Source of the DNA: Paraphoma chrysanthemicola
Lineage: Eukaryota > Ascomycota > Dothideomycetes > Pleosporales > Phaeosphaeriaceae
Reading direction: 5' to 3'
DNA: 64,000 nt
NCBI GenBank assembly: GCA_020744225.1
Contig: JAGMWG010000001.1
Span: 372,001-436,000, forward strand
Each line of letters begins with the position of its first letter. Position 1 is the first letter of the stretch. Below are positions 45,130-56,247 of the stretch, one piece after another. The notes beneath the pieces are model-generated. The model had not been told where the DNA came from and searched no databases. It was given only the letters and a program-made list of their open reading frames with translations. The translations under genes and the position numbers were made by a program.

Positions 45130-46778
45130 ATGGATACAGATCCGCGGCAGCCTGCCAAACTTCAGAAACGGAAGAGCCGAGAACGACAAGAGCTTGCAAT
45201 GTCTGGTGCCTTGACCGGACAACCAGCGAATTCATCGCAACCCATGGCGCCCCCAAACAACGCTTCGTCTGAAGAGAAGAAGAAGTCGAAATTCAGGCTG
45301 TCGAATCCATTTCACTCCAAAGAAAAGGACAAGGAACAAGCGAAGAAGGAACCCTTAGAAACCAAAGAGCACAATACGAAGAGAGACACTGTCGATACCA
45401 ATGCAGACTCTGCCTACTACAGCAGTGAACCTAATACCAGCGCCAACCCAAGTTTCGCCAGCAACACGCGTCCTGTCTCCGGAGAGCAGTGGCACCAACC
45501 GCCGTCAGTGTCGCATGCTCCAACGTCGACGACCCCTCCGCAGCAAAGTAGCCTTGCTCCGCCGCCTGCCCATTCTTTGCAGAATCGCTCAAGCCATGAA
45601 AACATTTCCAGGGAAACGTACCGAGACGTTGGCACAGGCAACATTGTGACCACTACAACCACAGTAAGTATCACCGAATATTGCACATGGAGGTGTGCTG
45701 ACCACAAACTTCACTAACAGACAACGACCACAACCACTACAACTACTGGGCCGGGTGGCAGCACGACTGTCGAGCAGCCAGTTGGCAGCAATGCTTCCCA
45801 AGACGGTGGCAGTATAACCAACACATCTGGACCCAGCCCACCATCGCCAATGCCGCCTCTGCCTCCTAGCCAGAATCCAGTCCCGGGACTGACGCCTCAA
45901 ACATCGCATGTTGACATTACTCCACCGACGCATCCGATCCAACAGCCAGCACAGATTCCTCCGCAGCAAGCTACCATCCCGGAGAACTCTTCACCTCCAA
46001 TTCCACAGCGCAATAACATCAGAAACCGCTTGGAACTGGACTCCGTGTCACCCGCAATTCAACGACCAAATCCTATGGACGTACCGGTAAGCCCAATCAC
46101 GCCGAGCAGTCCCTCAAACAGAGCGAACTTCTCCTACCCCTCCCGGGCTCCTCCACAGGGTGTACCGCGCCAGGTCCCTGCGCAGCTACAACCTGGGCAA
46201 CAACAACCGACACCACAGCAATGGGGTGAGAACTGGAACCAGCAGCAACACACTGGCTATGACAACGACCCGAGTCGTCCAGTGCCGTTCCGGGCAGGCC
46301 ATACTCCACAGCAACAACAGAATCCCACTGAGAGGAAGCCTACGATAGCCAATCTCAAGGCGGCTGCGCACGGCATTCATGTACGTCTGTTTCTTTTTCG
46401 AGTTCCTGGAAATTATGCTGACCACGCGACTCGCAGGGAGCCGGAGAAGCGTTGCGCGGAACCTTCAATAGCACCATCGACCGCCGTTTCGCACCTGCAG
46501 ACTCTACTGTACACACAAAGAACCAAGCTACGATAGATGCTGGCCGATCAGAAATCGAATCGCAGAACTTTGCATACAGGCCACGGCCACCAGCGGCAGA
46601 CGCACCGCCGGTCCCGCCTGTGCCGAGTAAGACGGCATATCAAGGTCCTCCGATATCTGGGTCACAATTGGAAGGAAGTGGTGGTGGCAGAGGCGGCGGC
46701 AAGTTGAGTGGCCTCATGAAGAAAATGAAGGAGGGACCTATGGCATCGAACCGGGACGGGACGGTAGGTACGCACTAG
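45130..46778 (+). CDS. Disordered Pro/Gln/Thr/Ser-rich protein with a conserved C-terminal motif
   Basis: Exons 45130-45663, 45721-46380 and 46437-46778 give 511 aa. The N terminus is basic (LQKRKSRERQE) with a Lys/Glu-rich patch. A run of threonine codons flanks the first intron on both sides. The middle is Pro/Gln-rich low complexity. The folded-looking piece is short: ANLKAAAHGIH joined across intron 2 to GAGEALRGTFNSTIDRRF, which is strikingly conserved-looking against the low-complexity background. The end contains RGGGKLSGLMKKMKEG, a basic amphipathic helix. No TM or enzyme motif is visible. A scaffold, cytoskeletal or membrane-interacting role is possible; I do not assign one. Confidence 0.75.
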
Positions 46779-47075
46779 AGCTTGAAAGATGGCTTTGATG
46801 GGGGCTTGCGAAAACACATCTTGTAATGATTAATGTGAGCCACGAAAAGCAAGTCAATTGCAGTTGACAGCAAGCATATCGGGTGTACATGGAAAGGCAA
46901 CATTTTACGAAGTGATCCATGACGGATTAATCAATGTGATCTACGAAAATGATGGCATGAAACATCGGCTGCCAACGTGTTCTCGCCTCACTGCAGGTTG
47001 TTCTTTTTGTGAAATTAACATTACCTATCCTGCTCGCTGGATCATGCTACTCATGCTCACAATTCTATCAATCAC
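46779..47075. other. Convergent intergenic region
   Basis: About 300 bp between two converging genes. It should hold both polyadenylation regions; no gene is seen. Confidence 0.4.
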
Positions 47076-48606
47076 CTACAATCCCTTCAAGCTCTGCTCA
47101 AGCTCCCTCCAAGCTCCTGGCAACAGACTTCCACTCAACCAATACCCACCCTCCCTATCTTTCCCAAAAACAATCAAAATATTTCTCTCGCTCGCACTCG
47201 CTCGCGTAGAACTAGCATGATGATACACAAGCGCGCCCGGCTTTGCGCTTCCACTTTTCAACACCGCAGGACTGAAGTCAATTACATTGAAGAAGTCCGC
47301 TTTGGTCCAATTGGTCCATGGCATCAACACGGCGTTTGGATCGCTGTACAGCATGGTTGCGGGATCGACTGGCCCATTGCCGGCTTGTTGGCAAAGCTCG
47401 CGCAGGGAAGCTCGGATCTGTGGCTCGGTGGCTTGGGCCATGAGGTGTTCGCGGTTGGCGAGGGCGATGGGGCCAAGCGGCCCACGGGCGACATTTGCGG
47501 GGATGAACGCGAATGCTGCGACGGCTAGGTTCTGCATGTATATGCCTGGAGCTTCGATGAGGGTTTTGAGGCGGAAGCGCGCATTGAGAGCATGGAGGGC
47601 GGTTATTGAGCGTGGCTGGGGCAGCGAGACAGCCAAGGCACGTATGCCCCATGCTGTGAGTACATCGCCGTCACTAATGAATGGCGTTTCGACAGAGGTT
47701 GTTTCTTTGGGTATGGATTCGCGGGCTTGGAGAGTGAGTTTTGTCATGGCCGATTTGGGGAGGTAAATGGCGCGTGTTTCGACGACACGGTTCATGAGCA
47801 TGTCCCACGCGAATCGCGCGCCAAAGGTTGCGAGAGACCATCCTTTCAGTTGTTGCTTCTTCAACATGTATTCTTCTTCACTCGCCTCATCCACGATCTG
47901 TGCCATGATGTCCTCCCGCGCACCAAGCAAGCGCGGAATTTCCGCCTCACGACCTGCCAGTAAGAGCGACCAGCTGCGGACCAGGGCTTGCTGGCCCATC
48001 ACGTCCATCAGTAAGTGCGGGTACGAAAGCCCGACGAGAGTCGCATTGTTGAAAGAGGAGATTTGTAGCGAGAGAAGAGGCACATCTCCAGCGAGAAAGT
48101 CGCTCAGTTGCGTTGGCGCATCCTGTGCAATAGCGAAGGTCTGAAAATCCCGTGGATTAGGATGCAAAGATGGTGCTTCTGTAGCTGTGGGCAAACCCTT
48201 TGCCAAAGGGTGTTCTTCGATAGTCGTATCGAACGTCTGCCGACTGTAGGATACAGCTGGCCTCTCCGCCGTGAAAGTCTTTGGCACGTAGATCTCCAGA
48301 CTCCCATTATCCTGCAACACATGTTAGGAACATGATACAACATTTCGCATATGTGCTAGAACTTGCTTTCAACCTCAATCGTCCTCCGGCCTTTCTCCAG
48401 TCGCCAATCTCTAGTAACCGCGAAAGCGAAGAATGAAGCAGATCCGCGTCTAACACATCGTTGAATCGAAGTGTCCATGTCACCACAATGTTCCGCAAAG
48501 TTTTCGTTCCATCGAGCATGCCCACGGGGTATATTTCGTCATCATCAAAAGTCGGACCTGGGGCTTGCGCTGGGGCACCCTTTAACAGTCGCTGGAAGAA
48601 GGCCAT
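47076..48606 (-). CDS. BAHD-type acyl-CoA transferase, probable
   Basis: Two exons (48367-48606 and 47076-48311) give 491 aa. The catalytic HxxxD motif is YPHLLMD (near residue 190). The second BAHD motif (DFGWG in plants) is seen only loosely as DFFNVID near residue 430, which occurs in fungal members. The N-terminal half carries RNIVVTWTLRFNDVLDADLL, typical of the first condensation-fold lobe. The intron (48312-48366, 55 bp) appears to use a GC donor (AAA|GCAAGT), which gives RLRLK joined to DNGSLEIYV; canonical GT choices break frame. The enzyme would acylate an alcohol or amine from acyl-CoA in the cytosol. Substrate and product are unknown. It opens the 47-58 kb group of accessory-type genes. 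Confidence 0.85.
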
Positions 48607-49297
48607 TCCATGTAATTTGACGCGTCTCGATTCGTTTGCGTATTTCCAGCTCCACAGTGGTGCTTACCACGCGCATGTTGACCGCGGCGGATGCCTACAT
48701 TTTATTCACTCACATCTGCTGTTCTTGCTGTGACTGTGACTAGGGCCTGATGTTGAAATAGGGGCTTGTCAGCCACATGCATTTATCGATCGCCCTCGCC
48801 AAACTCGCACTCGCGTTGGGGTGGAGCACGTGCCTTTAAAGGGTCATTGTTGCAGTTTTTGACCGTTGACGGGGACGATTGTCGGAGATTTCGTGAGTTC
48901 TCAAGCACGCTTGTGCTCTATGGGATTGGGAGTGGTGCGCAAACAGTCCGAGATTGCGCCTTGGCGTCCCTCAGCCCTACCGACTCCCAAATGGCTGAAG
49001 TCCAGGCACAGTTGGACGAGTGAGCACTGCTGGAACGCTCGAGTGCACTTGAGCCTTAGGAGAATTGTGAAAAGTGATAGACATGAGCAAGTCAACATTA
49101 TTCCTACTTGGGCCTAGTCCTGTTCTTCGGGCAGAAGATGTGGTCGGCAGCGTAAACTGCCACGTCTCTGACCTGCGATCCCCACATCTCCAAATCACCT
49201 CGCACGTTCTACACAGAAATTGGAATTATAAGATCGCAAAACATAATGCAGGTGTGGTATTGTGGTAAGCTATGAACTGGGACTCGGGAGCGCCCAG
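48607..49297. other. Intergenic region
   Basis: This 691-bp stretch holds the BAHD gene promoter and the 3' flank of the 2OG oxygenase. No gene is seen. Confidence 0.45.
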
Positions 49298-50621
49298 CTA
49301 CACAGGCAGGACAACCTTCATGCCCATATATTCCCTCGTGTGCATCAGTTTCCCATCGATAATAGTCTGATGCACGCCCACGCGATTGTGTTCGGTGTCG
49401 GTTGGGTCTGTCGCGGTCGCAATCTGGATCTCACGCCATTCTCGATTTGTAGGAGCTACCAAACCGCTCGACGTTCGCCGCTTGAACTCCTTGTAAATGC
49501 CCTGCTCCTCGATGCAGCCCTCACGTTGAATGAGTGGTGAGTCTGCATTCTCATTAGCATCGCTGATCCGATCAGATTCAGGTCGGCCGGGATGCAACTT
49601 ACCATATGCAGGACTCATGCGGAGATCACCCACCGAGCTGTTGAAAAGCACCAGCGAGAGGCGCTCTTGCTGCAGTTGGTCGACTGGCGGCTTGAAGACA
49701 CGATGGCGCGTCGCTTTGAAATGGCCGCCGGACACGATCTCTAATGTATCGCCAATGTTGATGACCAGCGCACCTGGCTTGTAAGGCACGTAGTACCACT
49801 GCTCGTCACGACCCCAGATCTGCAGACACGATATCGGCACAGAGAAGAGAAGTGTGGTAAGACCAAAGTCAGTGTGTCCATGCATGCGAAGGCCTTTAGA
49901 GGCCTCCTCCGTCGACTTCTGCACGGGACGAAATAGTGCGTGCCGGAAGTAGCCTTCACCCGTTGGGCTCCCATGCGATTGGACGTTATCCCAGAGGTAG
50001 TCGTCAGGAAGCTCTAGTACACGAGAGAAAAGAGTGAGAAGACGGCGATTGACTGACTTCGTAAGATAATTGCAGAATGCTTCGATCTCGTCCATAAACG
50101 GGTGGAGGCATCTTGGGGTCCGGTCGAGTGATTTCCAGTCGTTCTTGTACCAGTTGAATTGTTCGATACCATCTGGAACAGCCCGATGTCGCTATTTAGC
50201 GATCAGTATGTGTGCCAAAAATGTTGCGTTTTTGCTGACGACTGCATACCTTAAAGCCGTACGGATGCTTGTAGCCCGACCAGGCGCCCGTCTCTGGGTT
50301 GAAAAGCAGGCGTTCTTTGTCCTCTTCGCTTATGTTATTGTACAGGTATTGTGCGAGAGCGAATTGGCGGTGCAATTGCTCCAAAGAGATGCCATAATTC
50401 TCGAGAAAGAGGAAGCCATCGTCGCGGATAGCTTGCTTGACTTCTTGTACTAGATTGTCAACAACGGCAGGATCCTCTGAATCGAGCTTTGATAGGTCAA
50501 TTGACTTGAGTTGAGCAAAGTTGTGCGTTTCTTTGGTCACTGGAGGCGGTACCCAGTCTGGCACATGCGGCTTGCTGGGCAAGTCGGCCGCAGGTGGGTT
50601 GAAAGGCGCAGCGGAAGACAT
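49298..50621 (-). CDS. 2-oxoglutarate/Fe(II)-dependent oxygenase (isopenicillin-N-synthase-like)
   Basis: Exons 50250-50621, 49603-50191 and 49298-49542 give 401 aa. The DIOX_N part has DDGFLFLENYGIS. The catalytic core shows the facial triad HGHTDFG (HxD) and the distal His in FKATRHRV, with RLSLVLF as the 2OG-binding RxS. The second intron (49543-49602) is 60 bp, in frame and stop-free, so retention would insert 20 residues; homologous sequences read straight from SPAY to SPLIQREG, which supports splicing. Such enzymes hydroxylate, desaturate or cyclise small molecules. Substrate unknown. It is divergent from the RidA gene over a shared 670-bp region. Confidence 0.92.
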
Positions 50622-51291
50622 GGCTAAGTGTTATTACGGTAGCCGGATTAAGGAGTAGATGTTCTTGATCAGATAAGAGGGTAGCGCTTGGATTGTAACT
50701 GTCTTATAGCCTTTTGGTCGGACGTTTATTCAAGGTCGAGCTCCGCCAGGCTCAGTGGTCCGATAATGGTAAGATAACTTTGTCATTTCGGACACGGACC
50801 TGGCTCTGCTTGAACATGAGGCAGACTGCTCCCCACGGCTACTAAGCTGTGGAGCGCCGGGGTCATCGCTATCTTCTCCACTCCGCTGGTGGTACGGGTA
50901 TCCAATGAAGTGATCCCTGCATAGTGAGCATTGATTTGGCGGAGCAGCGATCTTTGTCCTAATACATTCAAAGATCGCGTGTCAGAATCGTCTTCATGCT
51001 ATGTGCGGGTGGAGGAGTTCGAGTGCGACGGCGGAGGTGGCAGGTGGGAGGAGCTCCTCCCTTGATAACAGCGCCGAAGTACTCCCGACATGCTCCTCCT
51101 AACTCCTCCCTCGCAACGTCCGATCTCTGCCAGAACTTTTGGAAGGTAAAAGCTGGGATTATTCAAGAGGAAAGAGATCGCAATCTGTGTGATACACTAC
51201 GTTTCCTTCCATCACGTCCGATACCTTTTTGCACCCACGTACTATTTGGACCACCCACGGCCAATCGCGATTGAATTAGACGAACTTTATC
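50622..51291. promoter_or_regulatory. Shared divergent promoter region, 2OG oxygenase / RidA
   Basis: This 670-bp region separates the oppositely transcribed oxygenase and RidA genes. Both start at its edges, so it likely drives both. A CT-rich stretch and several TCC triplets lie at 51040-51120. No gene is seen. Confidence 0.45.
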
Positions 51292-51783
51292 ATGTCTCGC
51301 CAACTCATTTCCAGCGAAAAGTTTCCCACCAAACCACACAATTGTATGTTACACGACTACCATGTTTGAACCCCGTCACGATCTTCGAAGTCTGGCACTA
51401 ATCTGTGATCAAAGGCCCGGCCACGAAAGTACCAGGTTTGGTCTTCTGTGCCGGTCAAACCGCAACAGGCGAGATTAAGCAAGCCACGGTTAGTCGCTCT
51501 TACATCGTATTTGATGTGAAACTATAAGCGTATGTTTGCTAACAGTCAACCCTAACAGAGAAAGGTGCTTCAGAATTTGAAGGAAGTCCTGGAGCTTTCA
51601 GGATCATCGCTGGAACAAGTTGTCAAATATAATGTCTACCTTGCCGACATGAAAGATTTCGCGGCGATGAACGAAGTATACATCGACTTTTTGCCGCAAC
51701 CGATGCCATCACGGTCGTGCTTGCAGGCGCTGCCTCCTGGTGATGGCACTGTCATTGAGATTGAGTGTATCGCACAGGCTTGA
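51292..51783 (+). CDS. RidA/YjgF/YER057c-family protein (reactive enamine/imine deaminase)
   Basis: Exons 51292-51343, 51415-51488 and 51559-51783 give 116 aa, slightly short for the family (about 125-130). Family marks are PGLVFCAGQTATG, TRKVLQNLKEVLELSGSSLE, VVKYNVYLADMKDFAAMN and the end VIEIECIAQA. The conserved Arg that binds the carboxylate is present in PSRSCLQ. Family members hydrolyse 2-aminoacrylate-type enamines, or act on pathway intermediates when they sit in metabolic clusters. No mitochondrial presequence is visible. Its place beside an oxygenase and an HpcH aldolase suggests a pathway role, not general housekeeping, but this is an inference. Confidence 0.9.
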
Positions 51784-52665
51784 GTGGTGGAATCGACTTT
51801 GAGGCTGGATGGAGGAATACACTTTTGACGGCCATTGGTGCCGTAGTCGATTGTATCGGTTGAGAAAGAGGCACAGATACGAGGGCGATGCTACAGAAAG
51901 TGCATGGCTTGTTAGCAGTAGAATCTGCGATGCGGAGAGATGAAGATGAAGACTTATAGACCACGACATAGCCTTCCACTTAGCAACGCACTTTCCCAAC
52001 CAGAAAGCAGTCCAGTAGCTCAATGTAAATGAGGCACCACTAGTGAGAATATGTCAAAATACAATCGGCCGGTTATCTGCTATAACCAGCTCCTGGAGAC
52101 CTTCGCACCTTTCTATAGGCATAGCACGGTAACAGCAGATTATTGAATACCTCTCAGCAATTAAAAAATAAAACCTTTGGTAGTAAGTGAATATAGTCAG
52201 CCTAAGAAACCAAGATTATGTTGTCACTCTCCAGGGCACCACGTCACGGGTTCGAAGTCTATCACAAGGATTTTAATCCAATCAATCAGAGCAGATTGGA
52301 AAGCTGTCTGATAAATGAGCACTGACCGTGCGATCTCGTAGTGAATCGAACTTTCTTAGCCTACGGGGTAGTGACACTTGATTTGCACACCCCGCGAGTC
52401 AAAACCGGGACAATTCGCAAAAACTGACCTAGCACAAGCTCTTGGCTAACTTTAAATGTGTCTAGTTACTGTTATGCCATAGAAGAAAGCGATAAAGGCT
52501 ACACAAGCTAGTGCAGTAACACAAGTGATTGCAGAGTGTTCGCAGCAGAACTCAGCTTTCACACAATAATTGGCAACATCTCACGATGCATTTTTGGGTA
52601 ATATTGTTCAATTTAAGAACGCCGGTACCGCGATGGGTGATGCTATTTTTGCCTAACAATCTTTT
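51784..52665. other. AT-rich gene-free stretch
   Basis: This 882-bp stretch lies between the converging RidA and aldolase genes. From about 52020 onward it is visibly richer in A/T than neighbouring DNA (for example TTAAAAAATAAAACC near 52160). I found no open frame, inverted repeat or convincing tRNA. It could be an old, decayed insertion. Confidence 0.45.
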
Positions 52666-53584
52666 TCAAGACCGCGCGATATCAAACTCTGCCATATACC
52701 AATTCTGAATCGCCTTAGTGTCGCCAGTGATTGCGACAGTCTCGTATCGTTTCCGGGCATCTTTGGCTGCCTTGCCATCGTTAACCATGCGAGCGAACCA
52801 CTTGCCGTGTTTCCGCGCAGCTGCCTCGATCTTGTCGATTGCTGCAACAAACTCCGGCTCATCGCCTCTAGCCGGAACGTAACCCAGCAGAGCCTGCGCC
52901 AAATCGTTTGGTCCAATGAAGATTACATCTACGCCAGGGACCGCTGCAATTGCGTCAACGTTGTCAACACCGGCCCGTGTCTCGATTTGAATCATGGTCA
53001 GAATTGTTTCGTTTGCGGTCTTCATGTATTGGGGTGTAGTGAGGCCATGGCCGATGGCAGGAACTATAGTTTGAACGATAAGCACATTTCGCTTGTGCTC
53101 GATGCAAAGATTGTTACTAACAGGCTGATCCTTGGCCTCGAACACCTTGTGGTGGAAATTTGGAAGAGGCGACAACTTGCTCTGCTTCTTCTGCGTTGTT
53201 GATTTGAGGCACCATGATACCATGCGCACCAGTGTCGAGCGCACGTTTGATGATGTCGTGTGCTGGACCGCGGATTCGGATTATCGGTGATACGCCTAGT
53301 GCTGAGATAGCCGAAACCGAGTTGTGCATGGCATCGTCGCCAATGTGGCCATGCTCGCAGTCGATGATTATGCCGTCGAGGCCAGTCAAAGCAACAATCT
53401 GCGCTTGTCGAACCGATGGAATAGCCTGTCAACACCAGATCAGCCACTATTTCATCATCCTGATTGCGATACCTACGACAAAGGTCATCAATGGAAATTC
53501 ATTAGCCTTGAGCTTGTTCAGCAGCCGCAATCGAGGATTTTGAACCTCGGTAGTGTGAGCGCTGGGGAAGTCTTTGGCAATCAT
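52666..53584 (-). CDS. HpcH/HpaI-family aldolase (2-keto-3-deoxy acid aldolase type)
   Basis: Exons 53477-53584, 53122-53425 and 52666-53063 give 269 aa, the normal size. Motifs are IIIDCEHGHIGDDAM (base His in EHG), SPIIRIRG (carboxylate-binding Arg), MVPQINNAEEAE, the metal ligand Glu in MIQIET and the Asp in FIGPNDLA. Intron 2 ends so that SAF joins PAIGHGLTTPQYMKTANETIL, a stretch typical of the fungal subfamily. The family cleaves or forms 2-keto-4-hydroxy acids such as 4-hydroxy-2-oxo-heptanedioate or 2-keto-3-deoxyrhamnonate, using Mg2+ or Mn2+. The fungal substrate is unknown. It diverges from the MFS permease over a 600-bp region, so the pair may be co-regulated. Confidence 0.94.
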
Positions 53585-54181
53585 AATGGAAGGTGGTACG
53601 TTCGCGGTTCTGAATAGGGTGTGATTTGGAAGATACTGTGGAAGGGCAGACTGGCAATTATATGAGAGGTAAGTGGATATGGTAAATAGGACTGGAGGAT
53701 AGAATTCCGGCCCAGCGTGTGTTGAAGTATGGCAAAACCATTTGCGGCATGCTGCACCATGATGTCTGACGTGCTTTGCTCCGGCACAGAAAGTGAGGAG
53801 CACCCTCTGTGAAGTGTTGCATCGCGAGGTCGGTGGTGTCGCAGCTTGTGGCGGCTTATCGGCCCCACTGGGAGGAGCTCTTTCGGATGAACGACCGTGC
53901 GCTTCAGCTCCGAGTCGGCAGCAGGGTCGGCCACGCGAGCTAAGTCATGCACCCCAGAGTGTGATAGGGCTCCGCCACTAGTCGTCCAGCATGTCGGTAA
54001 ATGTTCCTACACTTTGTTGCGCTCCTCCCTTATCTCGACACACGGTGGACGATGCGTCTACACCTAGGCAATCGCGGGTGGTCGGAAACCACATAAATGA
54101 GTTATGTTCGTAATGTTGAATTGACCATTCGCCCTCAGGTTGTCCTGCAAACAAACCTACTGGACTCCTTTCACAAGCATC
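53585..54181. promoter_or_regulatory. Shared divergent promoter region, aldolase / permease
   Basis: This 597-bp region separates the leftward aldolase from the rightward permease. It holds CCGAGTCGG near 53909, a palindrome with a single central base, of the CCG...CGG kind bound by zinc-cluster or similar regulators. The binding role is speculative. No gene is seen. Confidence 0.45.
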
Positions 54182-55771
54182 ATGTCCAACAACATCGTCG
54201 ACGCCAAGGGGGAGAAAAGCTCCGTTGATGTGGAACTCGGCCCCGAGATCACTCATGCCAACGGCGAAGTGATCGTAGCGAACGACCGCATGCCAGAGTC
54301 CCTCCGTGGCCTCGGACCAGATGAAATCGCCCGTCTCAATAAGAAACTTGTTCGCAAGATCGACTTCGTCATTCTACCAATCATCGGCGTCCTGTACATC
54401 CTGAATTATATCGACCGTCAAAATTTGGCGGCCGCCAAACTGCAAGGAATTATGGAGGACCTCAACATGACAACGCAGCAATTCGCTACAGCAATCTCTA
54501 TCCTCTTCGTCGGCTGTAGGTCGTCATGTTATGACCAATGAGGGATCGCGGCTAACATCAACTCAGACCTTCCCTTTCAGATCCCGAGTAACCTGATCAT
54601 CGCAAAGATCTCCCGACCTGGGATGTATATTTGCGTCGCTGTCATCATCTGGGGTTCCATATCCGCAGCCACGGCGGCCGTCAAGACGTATGGCCAGCTC
54701 CTCGCTGTCCGAGCCATCTTGGGAGTGGCTGAAGCAGTCTTTTTCCCTGGGGCTATCTATTATTTGTCGGCTTGGTACACGAAGACTGAGCTTGGGAAGC
54801 GCATTGCCAGTCTGTACATCGCCCAGCAATTCGGAAATGCATTTGGTGGACTCCTAGCTGCGGCAATCTTCCAGATGGACGGAACACACGGTATAGCAGG
54901 ATGGCGCTGGCTGTTCATCTTGGAGGGGGCGGCAACGGTGGGCATCGGAGGCATTTGTGCTTGCTTGATGCCAGAGTTTCCCCATAACAGCAAGAAATTT
55001 CTCTCCCAAGCGGAGCGAGACCTCGCGGTCTGGCGTGTCGAATCTGAGGCTGGGGCGGGAGAGGCAGCTGCCCACGAGGAGAAGGAGAGCGTGCTCAAAG
55101 GCTTCAGCAAAGCCTTGGCTGATCCCAAGTTGCTCACACTTATCTTCTGCAACCTTCTTTCGCAGGCGCAAGGCTCGATTGCCAACTACTTTCCCACGCT
55201 GGTTCGTTCGCTGGGCTTCAATAGCACCATCAGTCTCCTCCTTACCGCGCCTCCGTATATCTTGGCCGGATTCGTTTATTACTGGCTGATGTGGTACTCG
55301 GATCGCAAGAACGTTGCATACCCGATCATCCTGACATGCATTGGGATTGCAATCGGCATGTACATCATTCCCATGGCCACGCTCAACGTCGGGGCACGAT
55401 ATTTCTCCATGATGATCTTGCCGTTCGCATCGGTGGGTCCCCAGCTTGTGCTCTACAAGACCATCAATCTGCATCTTGCAAGACCTGTTTCGAAGCGAGC
55501 AGCAGCATCAGCATTGGTGAATGCCATCGGCGGAACGTCCAACATATGGGCTTCGTATCTGTACTACGCACCGCCACAATTCTTTGCTGCATTTGGCACG
55601 CTCATGGGTTGTGCATTCTTGTTCGCAGCGACCATCACATTCTACCGATGGATGGTTTTGCGCGAGAACAAGCGACTCGATTCCGGTAACCCGGAAGAAA
55701 TCGCGAAGGTGATCAAGGGCGGAGTGACTGAGGAAATGGTGAGGCTCAATTGGCGGTACGAGATGTATTAG
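54182..55771 (+). CDS. MFS permease, Dal5 (anion:cation symporter, allantoate/nicotinate-type) family
   Basis: Two exons (54182-54515 and 54567-55771, 51-bp intron) give 512 aa with about 12 membrane helices. Signatures include IDFVILPIIGVLYILNYIDRQN in TM1, the intron-spanning LFVG|YLPFQIPSN, RAILGVAEAVFFPGAIYYLSAWYTKTELGKR in TM4-5 and GWRWLFILEGAAT. The C-terminal half has NAIGGTSNIWASYLY. The Dal5 family imports organic anions such as allantoate, nicotinate, pantothenate or sugar acids in symport with H+. Next to a keto-acid aldolase, a carboxylated substrate is likely. Expression may be controlled by the adjacent transcription factor gene. Confidence 0.94.
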
Positions 55772-56247
55772 ACCTCGCATCGAGGCGAAGCTGTACAGTG
55801 GCTTATTGACGAAGCGAGCTGTGAGGTAATAGCTGCAAGTGAAGGAACCTGGAGAAAGGCGGGGTTAAGGCACTACTTTGCACTAGCATGATTCAGGTCC
55901 CACCTAATTCGAGGCCGTCGACATGAGCATGCCCACCAAAACATGTGTTGTTTGCCAATGTTATAAGTGCCATATTGATGCAACTCGTTGATATTCCAGC
56001 AAAGTGAGGAAGTGATTGCCACCAATCGAAGTCTAGGTGATAAGCGGACAGTAGTGCCCAGCCTTCGCCGCCGAGATAAGAACTGAGTGGAGAAAGCGGC
56101 GGTTGAACGAAGCCAAATCCCAGCTAGGGCGAGATAAGCGGCCTATGTTCGGTGTTTGATCCGTATTCTGGGGTTCTTTACCCGACCATACTCAACCTCT
56201 ACCACGACGACTGTTCCTATGTGAGAGGCCGAGGGGAATTGCACACC
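55772..56247 (+). promoter_or_regulatory. Upstream region of the C2H2 regulator, three GATAAG sites
   Basis: GATAAG occurs three times within about 95 bp: in GATAAGCGG at 56039-56047, at 56075-56080, and again in GATAAGCGG at 56133-56141. These match the core recognised by fungal GATA factors (AreA/NIT2-type, nitrogen control; also SreA-like). Two copies share the same 9-mer. The downstream start codon is ATG at 56248; the earlier reading frame opens only with non-ATG codons. Confidence 0.5.

Noticed and set aside
52240..52275. tRNA-like GGGTTCGAAGTC stretch
   Set aside because: The TTCGA core resembles a B box, but the T-stem does not pair properly and no A box, anticodon arm or acceptor stem could be drawn.
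52330..52430. Minus-strand GTTCGATTC as another tRNA candidate
   Set aside because: The stem around the T loop has mismatches and the rest of a cloverleaf is missing.
56152..56247. Extending the C2H2 regulator 32 codons upstream
   Set aside because: The frame opens there with GTG, not ATG; fungal nuclear genes start with ATG, so 56248 is used.
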